A stretch of DNA of 64,000 bases from Niastella sp966212235 (GTDB lineage: Bacteria > Bacteroidota > Bacteroidia > Chitinophagales > Chitinophagaceae). Below, one piece after another: positions 15,355-23,744 of the stretch (within the stretch, counting starts at the first letter, position 1; every line of letters starts with the position of its first letter). The position numbers and the translations under genes were made by a program. Below the pieces are notes generated by a model. That model searched no databases, had not been told where the DNA came from, and saw nothing but the letters and a program-made list of their open reading frames with translations. The stretch lies in contig CBIHPP010000002.1 in NCBI GenBank assembly GCA_966212235.1, positions 1 to 64,000 of the forward strand. The letters are read 5' to 3'.

Positions 15355-17706
15355 ATGAAAAAGACAATCCTGCATTTTTTACTCATGCATGGGATTTTAA
15401 CCCAGGCGCTTGCACAGGGAACTGCAACCTCCCAATCTTTAGGAACAGATAAAGAGCATTCCACTATGTGGGGTCTTTATAGTTCCAACGATCGTGCCAA
15501 CAACAACATTAGAGCCAAGATACCACTGCCGGCATTGCTGGGTCAACAGGGACTTGACGATAATACCGTTAGTTCTTCTGCACACGTAAATGTATTCGAT
15601 TCGTATATAGAACGGGTGACTATTGATGCCAAATCATCTGGTAATTTTACCATGCAGGTGTTTAGCAAAGGTATACAACCGGGACAAACGATCGAATTTC
15701 AGGTGCTTGATCCAACCGGTAAATCACTGGGAGCTCCTTCACAGATTGCAGCTGCAGAAAATGCTGAACTAAAAAAAGAGTTTTCCATGATCAGAACATG
15801 GAACCCTGAAAATCCGCATCTGTATCAGGCTGTATTAACATTAAAAGACGCAAATCAACAAGTATTATACACTTTTACTAAGAAATTCGGATTCAGAACT
15901 GTTGAATCAAAAGGTGATGGCATCTATGTAAATGGCGTGAAGGTGATCTTTAAAGGGATCAACCGTCGCAGCGCTGACCTGGGCAATGCCCGTACATCGG
16001 AAGAGGCCTACCTGACTGATATCAACACCATGAAGGACCTGAACATGAATGCCGTGCGGTTATCGTACTACCCGGTAGATCCTCACTACTTCGACCTTTG
16101 CGATTCGATCGGTTTATTCGTTATCAGCGAACTGACCGGAGCCGACGCAAAAAAAATGGTAAAGGATATTGTGTTCAGCGGTCTGAACCATCCTTCGGTA
16201 GTATTGTGGTCAACCGGACCTGAGAATGCCAGCAACACGGCCCTTGATAAAGAATTCGCAACATACGATGTACAGAACCGCGTTGTTATTCACCCGGTAG
16301 CTAAAGGCGGCGATAAAAAGAATTCCGATTTCAATACCGTTGCCAACTCTATTTTATACGGAACAGAAGCGTTTACACCCACCGAAATTGGTAATGGTAT
16401 ATACAATGGCGGTCGTGCAGCCGGTTTAGATGAGTTCTGGAGTGAAATGAGCAAGCAAACAAAATTCTCCGGCAGCTTCCTGGCTTCTTACCGCGATGAG
16501 AACGGTATTGAATCAGCGAGTGGTTATGATATCAAATCAACAGAAAAGTGGGCAAGCTATTTTACCATCAAAGAAGTATGGGCGCCTATCGGTTTCGATA
16601 TCGCCAGCCTCAGTCCTTCCTTCAATGGTACGCTGAATGTTGAAAACAAATTCCTTTATACAAATCTTAACAGGGTCAAGTTCGATTATAAGCTGGTCCT
16701 TTTCCCGAAAGCAACCCAGAAGACATTGGCTCCGCTGGTAATTGAAGAAGGAACTGTGGCTTCGCCTTATACCGGCCCTGGTGAAAAAGGACAGTTGAAG
16801 TTTACTTTCGCGAATCCTTTCACGCAAGCTGATGTATTGTTATTGGTTGCAACGGATACCAGAACAAATAAGGAGATCTGCACCTGGACGTTGCCTATTC
16901 GCAAGCCTGAGGATGTGATGAAAACGTCGCCTGAAGTAGCTTCTATTTCTACCATCATGCGAACTGAGGATGATAACTTCCTGTCGCTGGTAATGGATGG
17001 TATCAACTATATCTTCGATAAGAAGACCGGTAACATTACCAAGGTATATGTAGGTAAACGTGATATTCCTTTCAATGGTCCGTTCCTGGCAGGTGTCAAT
17101 AGTGGTTATGCCCTGGCCGATTTCAAACACCTGGTAAAAGACAATATACATTCCGTTGAGGCTACTTATAAAGGAGAGAATTATTTGTTTGTAAGATGGA
17201 CATTCCACACGGGTGATTTACCCCGTATGGATTACCAGTACTCCGTTAAAGCTCCCGGCGAATTCGTAGGGATTACCTTTAAATATCCCGAAGAAAAGAT
17301 CGTTGGTATGAAGTGGATGGGACGTGGTCCGTTCCAGGTGTGGAAGAACCGCATAAAAGGTCAGCAGTTAGGTGTGTGGGAAAAACCGAACAAAGCAGGA
17401 AGCAATTCCGAATTCAAAGGATGGCATGCGGATATCTACTGGATCCAGTTCCAGACAAACATGGGTAACTTTACTTTTTATACCGATCAACAGAATATGT
17501 ACCTGCAATTATTCAACCCATTGAAACAGGGTGCTTTGTTGAATGAGTTCAACAGCCCGCCATTCCCTGACAATGGTAATATCGGGTTTATGCATCAGAT
17601 CAGCGGTCTTGGTACCAAAGCGCCTGAGAAAGAAGTGGCTTCTAAAAGCCTGAAGAGTGCGAATGACCAGTTAAGCGGTTCTTTATGGTTTGATTTCAGA
17701 TGGTAA
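15355..17706 (+). CDS. Divergent GH2 / beta-galactosidase-like protein, secreted
   Basis: A 783-residue exported protein (signal peptide about 1-20). It lacks the usual N-terminal sugar-binding jelly roll of glycoside hydrolase family 2. A GH2 immunoglobulin-like domain spans about 85-180. It is followed by the start of a TIM barrel (GIYVNGVKVIFKGINRRSAD and MNAVRLSYYPVDPHYFDLCD) and a C-terminal domain like the LacZ small-chain domain (MGRGPFQVWKNRIKGQQLG). The acid/base Glu is kept (Glu290), but the motif WSxGNE reads WSTGPE: the conserved asparagine is proline. The second half of the barrel is hard to recognise. The protein may therefore have altered specificity or be a non-catalytic glycan-binding protein. 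It lies downstream of the hybrid regulator and aldo/keto reductase and is closed by a strong terminator. Confidence 0.75.
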   Translation: MKKTILHFLLMHGILTQALAQGTATSQSLGTDKEHSTMWGLYSSNDRANNNIRAKIPLPALLGQQGLDDNTVSSSAHVNVFDSYIERVTIDAKSSGNFTMQVFSKGIQPGQTIEFQVLDPTGKSLGAPSQIAAAENAELKKEFSMIRTWNPENPHLYQAVLTLKDANQQVLYTFTKKFGFRTVESKGDGIYVNGVKVIFKGINRRSADLGNARTSEEAYLTDINTMKDLNMNAVRLSYYPVDPHYFDLCDSIGLFVISELTGADAKKMVKDIVFSGLNHPSVVLWSTGPENASNTALDKEFATYDVQNRVVIHPVAKGGDKKNSDFNTVANSILYGTEAFTPTEIGNGIYNGGRAAGLDEFWSEMSKQTKFSGSFLASYRDENGIESASGYDIKSTEKWASYFTIKEVWAPIGFDIASLSPSFNGTLNVENKFLYTNLNRVKFDYKLVLFPKATQKTLAPLVIEEGTVASPYTGPGEKGQLKFTFANPFTQADVLLLVATDTRTNKEICTWTLPIRKPEDVMKTSPEVASISTIMRTEDDNFLSLVMDGINYIFDKKTGNITKVYVGKRDIPFNGPFLAGVNSGYALADFKHLVKDNIHSVEATYKGENYLFVRWTFHTGDLPRMDYQYSVKAPGEFVGITFKYPEEKIVGMKWMGRGPFQVWKNRIKGQQLGVWEKPNKAGSNSEFKGWHADIYWIQFQTNMGNFTFYTDQQNMYLQLFNPLKQGALLNEFNSPPFPDNGNIGFMHQISGLGTKAPEKEVASKSLKSANDQLSGSLWFDFRW

Positions 17707-17728
17707 TATAAATTCTACGTTAAATAAG

Positions 17729-17772
17729 AAACCCTCCCGTCTCGGCTCAGCCGAGACGGGAGGGTTTTTCTA
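17729..17772. terminator. Perfect 18-bp bidirectional terminator hairpin
   Basis: 17729-17746 pairs perfectly with 17750-17767 around loop TCA, ending in TTTTTCT. The stop of the GH2 gene is 23 bp upstream. The longer open frame of the next gene would run through this hairpin, which argues for its start at 17801. Confidence 0.85.
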
Positions 17773-17800
17773 TTGTAGTCATTTATCCGACCTTTATGCC

Positions 17801-18697
17801 ATGGAATATGTACAGTTAGGAAAATCAGATCTGCATATCAGTCGCATTGGTTTTGGCTGTATGTCGCTGGGTGATGATGATGCGGCCAATGAGATCATCT
17901 TACAGCGGGCCATAGACCTCGGTATTAATTTTTTTGATACGGCCGATCTGTACAGGAAAGGGATGAACGAGCTATGCGTTGGCAAGGCGCTTAAACCCAA
18001 TCGCGATAAAATATACATCGCTACCAAGGTGGGCAATCAATGGCGGGCCGATGGCAGCGGGTGGGACTGGAATCCACGTAAAGCATATATTCTGGCAGAA
18101 GTAGAGAACAGTTTACAACGGTTGCAAACAGATTATATTGATCTGTATCAGCTGCATGGCGGCACCATCGATGATCCCATTGATGAAACCATAGAAGCGT
18201 TTGAACAGTTGAAACAGCAGGGTAAGATCAGGCATTATGGTATTTCGTCTATTCGTCCCAATGTGATCCGTGAGTATATTAAACGCTCGAATATCGTAAG
18301 CGTAATGATGCAATATAGCTTGTTAGACCGGCGACCGGAGGAAACCTGCCTGCCGTTACTTCTTGAAAATAATATCGGCGTATTGGCCAGGGGAGCCGTA
18401 GCACAAGGGTTACTGGTAAATAAGACCCCCAAAGCATATCTGAATTATTCTCCACAACAGGTTGAACAGGCTGCTGCTGCTATTCAGGCAGTGTCAAACG
18501 ACCAGCGCAATGCTGCACAAACAGCCATACAATTTGTGCTGCAGGACTCCGCGGTTACAGCTGCCGTTGCCGGCATCAGGACGATGCAGCAACTGGAAGA
18601 AGCCGTTGCCGCTATAACGTCACCGATTATCACTGCACCTGAAATAAAAGAGCTGCAAGAGGCTGTTGTGATTAATAAATATGAACAACACCGGTAA
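17801..18697 (+). CDS. Aldo/keto reductase family protein
   Basis: NADPH-dependent oxidoreductase of the aldo/keto reductase superfamily, 298 residues, cytoplasmic, substrate unknown. Motifs: RIGFGCMSLGDDD near the start, GINFFDTADLYRKGMNE with the catalytic Asp and Tyr, IYIATKVGNQ with the catalytic Lys, and YIDLYQLHGG with the catalytic His; GVLARGAVAQGLL belongs to the nucleotide-binding side. The ATG at 17801 gives the normal N-terminus (MEYVQLGKSDLHISRIGFG); an upstream in-frame start at 17690 would overlap the GH2 gene and read through the terminator. It is only distantly related to the YghZ-like enzyme at 14189. It ends convergently with the T9SS locus, separated by a large inverted repeat. 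Confidence 0.88.
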   Translation: MEYVQLGKSDLHISRIGFGCMSLGDDDAANEIILQRAIDLGINFFDTADLYRKGMNELCVGKALKPNRDKIYIATKVGNQWRADGSGWDWNPRKAYILAEVENSLQRLQTDYIDLYQLHGGTIDDPIDETIEAFEQLKQQGKIRHYGISSIRPNVIREYIKRSNIVSVMMQYSLLDRRPEETCLPLLLENNIGVLARGAVAQGLLVNKTPKAYLNYSPQQVEQAAAAIQAVSNDQRNAAQTAIQFVLQDSAVTAAVAGIRTMQQLEEAVAAITSPIITAPEIKELQEAVVINKYEQHR

Positions 18698-18701
18698 ATG
18701 G

Positions 18702-18771
18702 TAAAAAAAGACCTGTCAGGTGTACTTTAGCATTTTGGCAAATCAGTTGGCCAATGTGCACCTGACAGGTC
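18702..18771 (-). terminator. Terminator of the T9SS locus (large inverted repeat)
   Basis: 18710-18722 and 18759-18771 form a perfect 13-bp stem (GACCTGTCAGGTG and complement) around a 36-nt loop. On the minus strand the stem is followed by seven T residues (complement of 18703-18709). A second small C4/G4 stem overlaps the stop codon at 18777-18788. Confidence 0.7.
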
Positions 18772-18789
18772 CTGCACCCCTTTAAGGGG

Positions 18790-21700
18790 TTATCTAATTA
18801 ACGTAATGTCTCCTGTCTTCCGCAATTTCTTTCCATCAAAAAACTCTACGTCTAACGTATAGGCGTACACATCCATGGGTTGTAGTTGCCCTTTATAAGT
18901 GCCATCCCAGCCAGCACGGCGATCCTGGGTGTCAAACACCAGTTTTCCCCAGCGATTGTAAATTTTCCAGTTCATTTTGGCAATGCCAAAACCGGTTACT
19001 GTAATATAGCTGTTCCTGCCAAAGCGACCGGGGGTAAATGCGTTGGGTACATCGAGCAGGGGATTAATCAGTGCCTGTACCGGTTTACAGATGGTATCGG
19101 TACATTCAAATTCATTATAGGCAATCAGGCAGACCTCAAAGGTGCCGGTAGCATTGTACTGATGACTTACGGTATCAGTGTTATTTTTTAAAACCTGCTC
19201 ACTATCACCAAAATGCCAGGCATACCTTGCTGCACCGGTTGATAAATTGGTAAAAATGGTAGGTTTGTTCACCTCAGGTGTTACGGGCGCAAAGGAAAAG
19301 TCAGCTACAGGTTGTGGATGTACTTTAATTTCCAGTGATGTTGAGTCAACAATATTACAGGTATTGGGATCAGTCACTTTCAGGCTAACTACATACGTGC
19401 CTATATTTACATATTCATGGGTGGGATTGATCTCGGTTGAAGAAGTGCCATCCCCAAAATCCCATAAGAAATCCTGCCCTGCCAGGGAGGTATTGTTGAA
19501 AATGGCAGTATGCGGTACACAACCATTCAAGGGAGTTTCAAATCGCGCAACTACCAGCGGCGACACCCGCAGTTCTCTGGTAAGCGAATCGGGCGAATTG
19601 CAATATGCCGTATCATGCAGAATAAGTTTTGGGAAGTAGGTTCCGGCAGTTGCATAGGAGTGGGTTATGGTTTGGGCGCCGGGTGTAATGCGGGTTCCAT
19701 CGCCAAAATCCCAGGTAAAGCTATTGGCATTAAAAGGCTTGCCTGCCGCGAAAGTAGAGGTATTTACAAACTCATATAGCAGCGACTCGCAAGGCGGTAA
19801 TTTGGTGATCGTAAGGTTCAGGTTAGCCGGATCGTCCCGTACGTGAATGTTTATGTAGGCCGTGTCACGAATATTACATGAAGTAGAATCAATCGCAATC
19901 AGGCGGATCCGGAAAGTGCCAACAGAGTCAAATGTATGTGTTACATCGTAGTTTGTAGTATGTACTTCAGGCGTGCTATCGCCAAAATTCCATTCATAGT
20001 TTTTGGCATCCAGTATGGTATCCCTGAAATTAAGGGTGAACGGCACACAACCCACCGTGTCGAATGCGCCGTTAAAATAGGCTTTGGGCCCCGAGCCAAC
20101 ACCCGCAAAGTTGAATGTTATTTTAAGGGCGCCCAGGTTGCAACCACCGTTTCCCGTTCCGTTTTTCTGGCTCCATACTCCAGGAGTTGTTTGATACGGC
20201 CTGGTAATAGGGTCGTTCGCATCACCAAAGCAATTGGCGCAAATAGCCATGTAAATAACACCCTGCTCATCAAACCGGCTCGTTCCACCATCAACATGTT
20301 CACCCAAACCACCATCCTGACCAAAATAGGAACCGTATAATAACGAAGAGGCATCTCTTCTAAGCACAATGAAATAAAAATCGCGGTTATCGGTCACCGA
20401 TTTTAAAGCATCCGAGGTGATAGGCATGCCCACCGGGCCTCCCAGGTCGTACGGATCATTCATTCCTTTCGAATACCAGCCTCCCCAACCGGATACATAC
20501 ACGTTTTCACATCGGTCGACCAGGAAGGCAACCGGGGAAATATTGGGTATGGCGCCACTACCGAACGTGGTTGAATACACGATGCCGGAAAGGTCCGCTT
20601 GCAATTTGACTATAAATTGTTTAGTGCCTGGATTGCTATAAGCTGCGTTTATTACAGGCCATGATCCCCGGGTTACGCCTAATACGTAGGGATAACTGTG
20701 CCGGTCGAACTGGATACCATAAATTATATCGGATTGTGCAGTTCCTAAAAAAGTACTTCGCCGCAAGGTGGTGCCATCATTTGAAATGATGGATACATAG
20801 CCATCGATATAACCAACCAGGGCATCATTTATAACACCGTTCCTGAACCCGGTAATGGTGCCAGGGAAATGGTCACTGGACGTACCTCCTGCTACATAAA
20901 TATCGTTGGTGGATGGCTGTAACGCCAATACAAAGGCGGCATCATCACCTGCGCCACCTAAATAAGAGCTCCAGATTATGCTGTTGCAAGTGGGGTCTAT
21001 TTTAAGAACAACGCCGTCCTGGGCGCCACCTTTGATCTTTTGAAACCCGTTCCCTATCATTGGAAACGTATCAGACAGAGATTGGCCGGCTACATAAATG
21101 AAACCTGCATTATCCAGTATTACTTCACTGTGCGAGTCGTCGCCATAGTTCCTTAGTAATGAGTTTATTTTATGGGCGCCTGCACTGCCCATTTCCATCT
21201 GGTCTTCAATATTAACCCCATCATTGCCAGGTCCGCCAATGCGCAGCGAACCGATCAATGCAGTGCCGGTGGCGTTTAATTTGGTTACGAACATATCACA
21301 ACCCCCACCTTTGCCCACCATAGTGCCGGGAAAGTTACGGGAATAGGTTCTGCCCATAACCACCAGGTTACCCTGTGCATCGCAGTCAAGACTATGCGGA
21401 AATTCATCGGCGTTACCGCCGAGGTAAGTGGCATATAAGCGCCTGCTGCCATCGGGGTTGAATTTAAAAATGCCTACATCGATATTCTGGGCTCCACCTG
21501 GCGAGAAATTAGATTTATAGGCGCCCGGGGATGTGGGGAAGCCATTGTCGAACACAATACTTCCTGAAAACAAAGATCCATCGGGGCCATGTGTGGCCGT
21601 AAAAGCCCATTCATCAGCTGTTGTGCCGGTAAAAGAGGAGAATACGATCGACGGGTCTATAACCAGGGTACTGGTTTTGGCGTGATCACCAACTTTAAAC

Positions 21701-22425
21701 CGCACGGTGTTTTTCCCTTCCAGTTTATAGGCGCAGGATGTTTCCTGTTTACCGTTTACATTGTCGAACTGGTATGAATACGGGTAAAGCTCTCTTACAT
21801 TCCCCACACTTGTTTTAATGACAAGCTCACTATTTTTAATTGACAGTTTATCGGCTCCGTCATATTGCATTACAATATTATTCGCATCACCTCCGGGGTG
21901 TACAATGAGATCATATTTCAAACGCCCGTTCTCTGAATAATACCGTACGTCAATATTGGGGTAAATGTTTTTATAGATAACTGCCTGGCAGCTTTGTACG
22001 CTATAGCGCCATTTTGAGGGATCGTTGCCAATGAGGTAGTTGCTGAAACCCGGAGTAACTTTGTCAGGAACAACTTCAGGATTGGCCGCACTTCCTACGA
22101 ACTGCACTTTATAAGCATGGGACCGGATGGAGTGGGGTGGAAGAATGGCCGTTTGCCTGGTCTTGTTATTTTTCTGAATATTTTGTGTGGTCAGCATTTC
22201 GTGATGATCACGTGCCTGCTGCAGATCGGTTACATTATGTTGTACAACGGTAAAGCCGTTATTATTTAAATAGAAGTTACCGGTAGGTAGATCACCTTTG
22301 AATTTTACCTGTTTATCCCATTGTCCTCTGTTCTCAGTAAACTCAAATAAGGAAGGCCCCTGTGCAGCCAGTTTTATAACGCCAGTAATGCACAGCGCTA
22401 TCACCATCAGACTTTTCTTAACCAA
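18790..22425 (-). CDS. T9SS-exported PKD-domain protein with type-B (gliding motility-associated) C-terminal domain, paralog A
   Basis: A large surface or secreted protein of about 1211 residues. Order: signal peptide (VKKSLMVIALCITGVIKLAAQ); an N-terminal region starting FEFTENRGQWDKQVKFKG (DUF7948-like); an SBBP-like propeller region (middle third, repeated YLGG.. strands such as SYLGGAGDDAAFV); four PKD domains with the motif WDFGDGT or close variants; and a C-terminal type-B domain (TIGR04131-like) with DVPNAFTPGRFGRN, NRWGKLVFDT and GWDGTYKGQLQPMDVYAYTL. Type-B domains direct export by the type IX system with a cognate SprF/PorP, here the gene 70 bp upstream. No ATG fits the signal peptide well; TTG at 22425 is preferred, with ATG at 22407 or an upstream TTG at 22482 as alternatives. 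The adhesive or enzymatic role is unknown. Confidence 0.85.
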   Translation of the reverse strand: MVKKSLMVIALCITGVIKLAAQGPSLFEFTENRGQWDKQVKFKGDLPTGNFYLNNNGFTVVQHNVTDLQQARDHHEMLTTQNIQKNNKTRQTAILPPHSIRSHAYKVQFVGSAANPEVVPDKVTPGFSNYLIGNDPSKWRYSVQSCQAVIYKNIYPNIDVRYYSENGRLKYDLIVHPGGDANNIVMQYDGADKLSIKNSELVIKTSVGNVRELYPYSYQFDNVNGKQETSCAYKLEGKNTVRFKVGDHAKTSTLVIDPSIVFSSFTGTTADEWAFTATHGPDGSLFSGSIVFDNGFPTSPGAYKSNFSPGGAQNIDVGIFKFNPDGSRRLYATYLGGNADEFPHSLDCDAQGNLVVMGRTYSRNFPGTMVGKGGGCDMFVTKLNATGTALIGSLRIGGPGNDGVNIEDQMEMGSAGAHKINSLLRNYGDDSHSEVILDNAGFIYVAGQSLSDTFPMIGNGFQKIKGGAQDGVVLKIDPTCNSIIWSSYLGGAGDDAAFVLALQPSTNDIYVAGGTSSDHFPGTITGFRNGVINDALVGYIDGYVSIISNDGTTLRRSTFLGTAQSDIIYGIQFDRHSYPYVLGVTRGSWPVINAAYSNPGTKQFIVKLQADLSGIVYSTTFGSGAIPNISPVAFLVDRCENVYVSGWGGWYSKGMNDPYDLGGPVGMPITSDALKSVTDNRDFYFIVLRRDASSLLYGSYFGQDGGLGEHVDGGTSRFDEQGVIYMAICANCFGDANDPITRPYQTTPGVWSQKNGTGNGGCNLGALKITFNFAGVGSGPKAYFNGAFDTVGCVPFTLNFRDTILDAKNYEWNFGDSTPEVHTTNYDVTHTFDSVGTFRIRLIAIDSTSCNIRDTAYINIHVRDDPANLNLTITKLPPCESLLYEFVNTSTFAAGKPFNANSFTWDFGDGTRITPGAQTITHSYATAGTYFPKLILHDTAYCNSPDSLTRELRVSPLVVARFETPLNGCVPHTAIFNNTSLAGQDFLWDFGDGTSSTEINPTHEYVNIGTYVVSLKVTDPNTCNIVDSTSLEIKVHPQPVADFSFAPVTPEVNKPTIFTNLSTGAARYAWHFGDSEQVLKNNTDTVSHQYNATGTFEVCLIAYNEFECTDTICKPVQALINPLLDVPNAFTPGRFGRNSYITVTGFGIAKMNWKIYNRWGKLVFDTQDRRAGWDGTYKGQLQPMDVYAYTLDVEFFDGKKLRKTGDITLIR

Positions 22426-22495
22426 AATTCGTGTTTTCAAAGTGTAATAATAGGAGGGTGCAATGATAAGGAATCTGATCAACCGCTACAAAATC

Positions 22496-23599
22496 TTAAT
22501 ATTTAAAAGAAGGGCACATAGACTGCCTTCTGTCCCCGTTATATTCATTATAGAATCCATGCCGTAACAACGCAAATTCAAGGGCGCCGCGGGAATGATT
22601 ATATTTATTCAGGGAAGAAGTAGTAACATCGTACGTGAACATAAGTTTGATGGTCTTCCATTCAAAACCGATCATAGGAATAAATGAATCGCCGCCTCGA
22701 TAGTACAGGCCGCCTATCAATTGCGACTCCCCATCACCAGACAAATTGTACTGAACATTACCGCCGACCACAAATTCACTTGCTTTTGCCGTAGCGCTGA
22801 AATAAGCCATGGGATTCACAATTACCTGGTCGTTTATTTTTATGCTGGTGTTTACAAATGCATTATACCGGCGTGCTATACGGGAGTCGTCCCCACTCAT
22901 AGAATCGCTGGATGTAAAAAAGGATTCCCGCGGCTGGTTAAGATGCATGACCGAAATGCCGCCGTTCACATATAATTTATCGGTAGGGAAGTAGGCATAA
23001 TTCACACCCACCTGCATATCAAAATAATTGATATTGGGCTGATCGAGCACTACACTGGTAGGCAGGTTGGAATCGAAGAATTTGCCATCGAACTGATCGG
23101 GAAATTTCAGATCGGTTGTATTGATGCGTTTATTGGCCCATCCTACATTCAACCCAAACGACAGTAAATGCGCTACGCCCAGCATTTGATGATAGGCTGC
23201 GGAACCATATATTTTGGTAGAGGTCAAACTTCCTGAACCGGCTACATCCCGTAAGATGACGCCGCCTAATCCCAGCCAGCCGCTTTCAATACGATCGCGG
23301 AATACCTGGGCATCGCCCCAGATGCTCATTGTTTTGTACGGTACACTCATGATCGTCGACCACTGGTTGCGGTAATTAACACCTATGCGGTAATCGGCAT
23401 CGGGAATAAAGCCGGTATTGGCCGGGTTTGTTGTGAGCGGGGAATTAAACCATTGGGAAAAATGCAGATCCTGCGCCGCTGCCTGAAAGCAAAAACACAA
23501 TACGCACAATAAAGGCAACAGCACCGGTTTCAGAAATCGGTTTATTGTTTCCCGGGTCACAGGGGGCCACACTGTTTGATTAGCTATAAATTTCTTCAT
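22496..23599 (-). CDS. PorP/SprF family type IX secretion outer membrane protein
   Basis: Outer membrane beta-barrel of the PorP/SprF family, 367 residues. SprF-like proteins are required for secretion or surface attachment of cargo carrying type-B C-terminal domains. The signal peptide is followed by QDLHFSQWFNSPLTTNPANTGF, the diagnostic N-terminus of mature PorP/SprF proteins. GVNYRNQWSTIMSVPYKTMSIWGD, GWLGLGGVILRDVAGSGSL and the C-terminal SRGALEFALLRHG complete the family pattern. ATG at 23599 is chosen; an earlier in-frame start at 23698 adds 33 residues of poor quality. It sits between two paralogous type-B cargo genes in the same direction, supporting a cargo-partner relationship. Confidence 0.93.
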   Translation of the reverse strand: MKKFIANQTVWPPVTRETINRFLKPVLLPLLCVLCFCFQAAAQDLHFSQWFNSPLTTNPANTGFIPDADYRIGVNYRNQWSTIMSVPYKTMSIWGDAQVFRDRIESGWLGLGGVILRDVAGSGSLTSTKIYGSAAYHQMLGVAHLLSFGLNVGWANKRINTTDLKFPDQFDGKFFDSNLPTSVVLDQPNINYFDMQVGVNYAYFPTDKLYVNGGISVMHLNQPRESFFTSSDSMSGDDSRIARRYNAFVNTSIKINDQVIVNPMAYFSATAKASEFVVGGNVQYNLSGDGESQLIGGLYYRGGDSFIPMIGFEWKTIKLMFTYDVTTSSLNKYNHSRGALEFALLRHGFYNEYNGDRRQSMCPSFKY

Positions 23600-23744
23600 A
23601 AACCACCTGTCTAAAATTACAATTTGTTGTACCACGATAAAGCTTTTCCTGAGCTTTAACGTATAATTTACTAAAGGCGCCTGCCTGTGGGCAGACAAGT
23701 TTCACAGGTTACTAATCTTAGGTTCCTCGTTGCATGTTGCCGTT

